Shown: positions 5,498 through 8,879 of the stretch, in pieces
Numbering within the stretch: position 1 is the stretch's first letter
Layout: each line of letters opens with the position of its first letter
Translations under genes and position numbers: made by a program
Assembly (NCBI GenBank): GCA_020851835.1
Contig: JADZBZ010000490.1
Location: forward strand, 1 to 8,879
DNA length: 8,879 nucleotides
Origin: Acidobacteriota bacterium
Lineage (GTDB): Bacteria > Acidobacteriota > Vicinamibacteria > Vicinamibacterales > UBA2999
Direction of reading: 5' to 3'
Notes under the pieces: model-generated
What the model was told of the DNA's origin: nothing
The model's database searches: none
What the model saw: the letters and a program-made list of their open reading frames with translations, nothing else

Positions 5498-6708
5498 GCT
5501 TTGCCGCACGCATGGGACAGATTGCGCCGTCACCGACCCTGAAGGTGGCGGCCGAGGCCGACCGGTTGCGCCGCCAGGGCGTGGACGTGGTCGACCTTGG
5601 GGCCGGGGAGCCCGACTTCCCGACGCCCGAGCACGTGAAGGCCGCCGCGCACGCGGCGCTGGACCAGAACTTCACGAAGTACACACCGTCAGCGGGCATC
5701 CCCGAGTTGCGCGAGGCTGTCTGCCAGCGCTACGCGCTCGACTACGAGGTCGCCTTCCGGCCCGAGGAAGTGATCATCACGGCCGGGGGCAAGCAGGCCC
5801 TCTACAACACCGCCATGGTGCTCTTCGATCCCGGCGACGAAGTCGTCACGCACGCGCCCTACTGGCCGACGATTCCCGAACAGGTGAAGCTCGCCGGCGC
5901 CACGCCGGTGATCGTCCAGACCTCGCCCGAGGACGGGTTCGCGATTCATCCGGAGGCCATTCTCGGCGCGGTCTCGGCGCGCACCAAGGCCATCATCATC
6001 AACTCGCCGAGCAACCCGGCGGGTGCCCTGATCTCGGAAGAGGACCTCGCGGTCATTGCCGACGAGGCGGCCCGGCGCGGCATCTGGGTGATTGCCGATC
6101 TCACGTACGAACGACTCATCTACGATCCGGTGGCCCACAACCTGCCGCGTGTGCTGATCGACCGGCTGCCCGACCGCTCCGTGATCTGCAGCGCCGCGTC
6201 GAAGGCGTACGCGATGACCGGCTGGCGTTGCGGCTGGACCATCGGCCCGTCGACGTTCGTGGCCCAATGCAATGCGCTGCAAGGGCACTCGACATCGAAT
6301 GTCAACTCCATCACGCAGAAGGCCGCCATCGCCGCGCTCCTGGGCCCGCAGGAGGGCGTCACGATGATGCTCGATGAGTACCGCCGGCGGAGGGACTCGG
6401 TCTGGCAATGGCTCACCAGCGACCCGCGTATCACCTGCGTGAAGCCGCGCGGGGCCTTCTACCTCTTCCCGTACGTGGCCGATGTCCTCGAGGCCACCGG
6501 ACTGCGGACGACCAACGAGTTCGCTGAGGTGCTGCTCGCCGAGGCCCGCGTGGCGGTGACCGCCGGCGAAGGCTTCGATGCGCCGGGCTTCTTCCGCCTG
6601 TCGTACGCCACGTCCCTGGAGCGGCTCAAGGAGGGCACCGATCGGCTGCACGCTTTCATCGAGCGCCGGTCCGCCCGGCGTCAGGACGCGGCCGCCTCAC
6701 GAGGCTAG
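5494..6708 (+). CDS. Class I PLP-dependent aminotransferase (aspartate aminotransferase Ib-like)
   Basis: This enzyme moves an amino group between an amino acid and a 2-oxo acid, with pyridoxal phosphate bound to a lysine. The 404-aa product has the fold-type I pattern of the bacterial AspC/PatA-like (Ib) group: VVDLGAGEPDFPTPEHVKAA near the start, FTKYTPSAGIPELREAV, and AGGKQALYN at the cofactor phosphate. NSPSNPAG (170-177) provides the Asn at 174, D202 and Y205 lie in IADLTYERLIYD, and the Schiff-base lysine is K237 in SAASKAYAMTGWRCGW. FRLSYATS (R368) should bind the substrate alpha-carboxylate. One oddity is that the usual DE(I/V)Y around the ring-binding Asp reads DLTY. Aspartate, prephenate or another acid could be the substrate; sequence alone does not decide, so no symbol is given. 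The ATG overlaps the coaD stop (ATGA). The C-terminal 15 or so residues are a basic/Ala-rich tail. Confidence 0.93.
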   Translation: MSFAARMGQIAPSPTLKVAAEADRLRRQGVDVVDLGAGEPDFPTPEHVKAAAHAALDQNFTKYTPSAGIPELREAVCQRYALDYEVAFRPEEVIITAGGKQALYNTAMVLFDPGDEVVTHAPYWPTIPEQVKLAGATPVIVQTSPEDGFAIHPEAILGAVSARTKAIIINSPSNPAGALISEEDLAVIADEAARRGIWVIADLTYERLIYDPVAHNLPRVLIDRLPDRSVICSAASKAYAMTGWRCGWTIGPSTFVAQCNALQGHSTSNVNSITQKAAIAALLGPQEGVTMMLDEYRRRRDSVWQWLTSDPRITCVKPRGAFYLFPYVADVLEATGLRTTNEFAEVLLAEARVAVTAGEGFDAPGFFRLSYATSLERLKEGTDRLHAFIERRSARRQDAAASRG

Positions 6709-6716
6709 ACGCGGTG
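6701..6716 (+). promoter_or_regulatory. Ribosome binding site deciding the GTG start of the oxidase gene
   Basis: GAGG (6701-6704), inside the end of the aminotransferase gene, lies nine bases before the GTG at 6714. An in-frame ATG at 6750 has no comparable element and would drop 12 residues that look like normal family N-terminus (ISPDARAALSMVVG). The GTG is therefore preferred. Confidence 0.5.
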
Positions 6717-8099
6717 CCCATCAGTCCCGACGCCCGCGCGGCGCTCAGCATGGTGGTCGGCGCCGCCTGGGTGCGCGACGACGAGCAGGCCCGACTGGCG
6801 TACGGCACCGACGCCCTGCAGCGCGGCGCGCCGGCCGACCTCGTTCTGATACCGGCGGACGTGGATGAGATTGCCGCGATCGCGCGCCTGTGCCACGAAC
6901 ATCGCGTTCCGCTGGTGGTGCGCGGTGCGGGTACGGGCTACACCGGCGGCGCCGTGCCGGTGCAGGGCGGCGTGGTGGTCTCGATGGAGCGCTTCACCCG
7001 CATCCTCGAAATCGACGACGCCAATCTCCTCGCCGTCGTCCAGCCCAATGTCCTGACGGCCGACCTGCAGACGGCCGTCGAGGCGCGCGGCCTTTTCTAT
7101 CCGCCCGATCCCGCCAGCTCGAACATCTCGGCCCTCGGCGGCAACGTGGCCGAGTGCGCCGGCGGTCCGCGCGCCGTCAAGTACGGCACGACGCGGCGCT
7201 ACGTCCTGGCCCTGCAGGCCGTGCTGCCCACCGGCGAGATCATCCGCACCGGCTCGAAGGCCGTCAAGAACGTGGTCGGCTACGACCTGACGCAGCTCCT
7301 GGTGGGCTCGGAGGGAACGCTCGCGGTGCTGACAGAGATCACCTTGCGGCTGGTGCCCAGGCCAGTCGCCACGGCGACGCTGCAGGCGAGCTTCGCGACG
7401 ATCGAGGCCGCTGTCGGCGGCGTGACGGCGCTGCTGGCGGCGCGCGTGGTGCCGGCCACCATCGAACTGGTGGACGGCGGGTCGCTCGCGGCTGTCGAAC
7501 GGTACCTGGGCCGGCCGGTGGCCCCGCCGGGGACCGGCGCGATGCTCGTCATCGAGATGGACGGCCAGCCGGCCGGCGTCGAGGAGGAGACCCACCTCGT
7601 GTCCGGCGCGCTCGCCTCGGCCGGTGCCCTCAGCGTGCACCGTGCCGCCACCTCCGCCGAGCGCGACGCCCTTTGGGAGGCACGACGGGAGCTGTCGTTC
7701 GCGCTGCGCGCGGCCGCGCCCCGCAAGATCAATCACGACGTGTCCGTGCCGCGCGGGCGTCTGCCGCAGCTCTTTGCCCTGATTGCCGCGCTCGAGCGCG
7801 AGCACGACCTGTGGATTCCGAGCTTCGGGCACGCCGGCGACGGGAACGTTCACGTGAACATCATGGTGGACCCGTCGGACGGCGACGTGTTGGCGCGGGC
7901 CGAGCGCGCGGCCCGGGCGCTGTTTGAAGGCGTGGTGGCCCTCGAGGGGTCCATCAGTGGCGAGCACGGCATCGGCATGTCGAAGGCGCCGTACCTGTCG
8001 CTCGAACTGGCGCCCGACGTGATCGCCCTCATGCAGCGGGTGAAGGCGGCCTTCGACCCGCGACACATCCTGAATCCGGGCAAGATATGGATGGGATAA
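6714..8099 (+). CDS. FAD-linked 2-hydroxyacid oxidase/dehydrogenase, GlcD family
   Basis: This flavoprotein should oxidise a D-2-hydroxy acid (glycolate, D-lactate or D-2-hydroxyglutarate) to the 2-oxo acid. The 461-aa length is normal for GlcD/Dld-type proteins. The N-terminal PCMH FAD domain shows VVRGAGTGYTGGAVPV (GAGTG from residue 71), FYPPDPASSNISALGGNVAE, GGPRAVKYGTTRRYV and AVKNVVGYDLTQLLVGSEGT. The C-terminal FAD-oxidase domain has GHAGDGNVHVN (H373, H380) and GEHGIG (E417, H418), which carry the metal- and substrate-binding His and Glu of this family. It ends with FDPRHILNPGKIW, the typical closing motif. All expected motifs are intact. It follows the aminotransferase by five bases. 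No GlcE- or GlcF-like partner follows; the next gene is on the other strand, so substrate and electron acceptor are open. It is most like glcD in layout. Confidence 0.93.
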   Translation: MPISPDARAALSMVVGAAWVRDDEQARLAYGTDALQRGAPADLVLIPADVDEIAAIARLCHEHRVPLVVRGAGTGYTGGAVPVQGGVVVSMERFTRILEIDDANLLAVVQPNVLTADLQTAVEARGLFYPPDPASSNISALGGNVAECAGGPRAVKYGTTRRYVLALQAVLPTGEIIRTGSKAVKNVVGYDLTQLLVGSEGTLAVLTEITLRLVPRPVATATLQASFATIEAAVGGVTALLAARVVPATIELVDGGSLAAVERYLGRPVAPPGTGAMLVIEMDGQPAGVEEETHLVSGALASAGALSVHRAATSAERDALWEARRELSFALRAAAPRKINHDVSVPRGRLPQLFALIAALEREHDLWIPSFGHAGDGNVHVNIMVDPSDGDVLARAERAARALFEGVVALEGSISGEHGIGMSKAPYLSLELAPDVIALMQRVKAAFDPRHILNPGKIWMG

Positions 8100-8124
8100 T
8101 CCGTTTTCTGGACCGCGTAGCCAG

Positions 8125-8879
8125 TCAGCGGTTCGTCACGACCAGGACGCGATCGATATCGCGCGACGGGTCGGGCCATATCAGCGTGCGCAGGCGGATG
8201 CCCGCCTCGTTGAAATACGGCACCTCGGCGAGGCGGCGGAGCGTACGACCCTCGGCCTGTTCGAAGCGCGCTACCGCGCCGCCGGTGGCGACGGCGATGA
8301 CGGGCGTCTCCTGCGACAGGAAGTTGGTGAACTGCTCGTCGGTGATGAGATCCACAGTGGGCGCCCTGGCGTAGAACACCAGGTTCCGTACGAACACGTG
8401 GTGGGTGCCCACCGGTTCGTTCTCCAGGCGCGCCGCCGCAACGACACGCGCCACCTGCTCGACCGTGCCCTCACCCGACGCGCTGAGGGCACCGTACTGC
8501 AGGGCCGGGAAGGTCAGGGCCGCCGCCAGCGTCAGGGCCACCGGCGTCTGGCGCCAACTGCCCGACAACCCGACCATGACCACGGCGGCCCCCGCCAGGC
8601 CGATGACGAGCGACGCCGCCACGGTGTACACCTCGTGCACGTTGATGAGCAGGGGAGACGCCCGCCAGAGCAGCCCCGCCAGCACCACGAGCAGACCTCC
8701 CGCCCCCAGGGCCCCCAGGGCGATCGTGGGCGAACGACGCACGCGCACGCGCGCCCCGTCGAGGCTGCGCCAGTCGCGCGTGCGCTCCAGCACGGACGAG
8801 GCCAGCAGGATGGCAACCGGCGGCAGCACGGGCAGAACGTAGCGCGGCTGCTTGCCGACGGAAACCGAGTAGAGGAGCA
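8125..8879 (-). CDS. Membrane glycosyltransferase, PMT/ArnT-like (5' end missing)
   Basis: This is the C-terminal part (250 residues visible) of a polytopic GT-C transferase that would use a polyprenyl-phosphate sugar donor to modify lipid, glycan or protein outside the inner membrane. The frame is open to the right edge. The first visible residues, LLYSVSVGKQPRYVLPVLPP, match the F-S-x-x-x-x-K-x-x-x-Y-x-L-P-x-x-P-P element conserved in GT39/GT83 (PMT_2, ArnT-like) enzymes. About four hydrophobic spans follow (PVAILLAS, then segments around GALGAGGLLVVLAGLLW, VAASLVIGLAGAAVVMVGL and TPVALTLAAALTFPALQYGA). A soluble C-terminal region of about 110 residues completes the protein. That region contains VFYARAPTVDLITDEQFTNF and VIAVATGGAVARFEQ, as expected for the periplasmic tail of such proteins. 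The GTG at 8829 is internal, not the start. Its stop lies 25 bases from the oxidase stop (convergent). Sugar and acceptor are unknown. Confidence 0.85.
   Translation of the reverse strand, partial: LLYSVSVGKQPRYVLPVLPPVAILLASSVLERTRDWRSLDGARVRVRRSPTIALGALGAGGLLVVLAGLLWRASPLLINVHEVYTVAASLVIGLAGAAVVMVGLSGSWRQTPVALTLAAALTFPALQYGALSASGEGTVEQVARVVAAARLENEPVGTHHVFVRNLVFYARAPTVDLITDEQFTNFLSQETPVIAVATGGAVARFEQAEGRTLRRLAEVPYFNEAGIRLRTLIWPDPSRDIDRVLVVTNR

Noticed and set aside
5689..6651. 320-codon open frame on the - strand opposite the aminotransferase gene
   Set aside because: It is antisense to an intact aminotransferase, with composition typical of a shadow frame and no domain or ribosome binding site.
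6705..8066. 453-codon open frame on the - strand opposite the GlcD-family gene
   Set aside because: It mirrors a strongly coding + strand gene with all family motifs. Its translation is rich in His, Arg and Gly with no recognisable motif, as expected for an antisense frame in G+C-rich coding DNA.
8108..8124. Small hairpin (CTGG/CCAG) between the convergent oxidase and glycosyltransferase genes
   Set aside because: It has a four-base-pair stem with a nine-base loop and no T-run after it on the + strand, too weak to call a terminator. The TTTT at 8104-8107 precedes the stem rather than following it.
1..8879. CRISPR, tRNA, rRNA, transposon, prophage or defence-island content
   Set aside because: I looked for spaced direct repeats, tRNA cloverleaf signatures, transposase or integrase motifs and known defence domains and saw none. 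Every long gene has an ordinary chromosomal role except the one unrecognised protein.

Overview
The window is a stretch of G+C-rich bacterial chromosome (I would guess around two-thirds G+C; not counted) carrying nine genes on the + strand and one on the - strand. Genes are packed tightly, mostly with start/stop overlaps, and all have ordinary bacterial relatives. Protein style, base composition and TAnnnT hexamers lying just upstream of start codons suggest a high-G+C, Gram-negative-type lineage such as Acidobacteriota (Vicinamibacteria-like). That assignment is an inference from general appearance, not a database result.

Region 1 (1-1551) is a cell-envelope signalling cassette. It holds the end of an ECF sigma factor (cut by the left edge), its membrane-anchored zinc-finger anti-sigma factor, and a small secreted helical protein with Spy/CpxP-type LTxxQ motifs. 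A hairpin follows the third gene.

Region 2 (1599-2183) is one unrecognised envelope protein with its own TAGACT-like -10 hexamer seven bases before the ATG, an arrangement expected for a leaderless mRNA. A spacer rich in G+C palindromes (2184-2300) separates it from recG.

Region 3 (2301-8099) is a chain of five co-directional genes with almost no spacing. They are recG (branched-DNA helicase), rsmD (16S rRNA methyltransferase), coaD (phosphopantetheine adenylyltransferase), a class I PLP aminotransferase and a GlcD-type FAD-linked 2-hydroxyacid oxidase/dehydrogenase. Gaps or overlaps are +3, -4, -4 and +5 bases, so translational coupling is likely. The chain mixes DNA repair, ribosome maturation, CoA synthesis and amino/oxo-acid metabolism, as housekeeping operons often do.

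Region 4 (8125-8879, - strand) is the C-terminal part of a membrane glycosyltransferase of the PMT/ArnT (GT39/GT83-like) type, convergent with the oxidase gene and cut by the right edge.

I see no tRNA, rRNA, CRISPR array, insertion sequence, prophage gene or recognisable defence island, and I do not think the window contains a new system. The points most worth a second look are the sigma/anti-sigma/LTxxQ cassette, the unrecognised 194-aa protein, two long perfect G+C palindromes inside coding sequence, the palindromic spacer before recG, the candidate leaderless promoters, and the pairing of an aminotransferase with a lone GlcD homologue.
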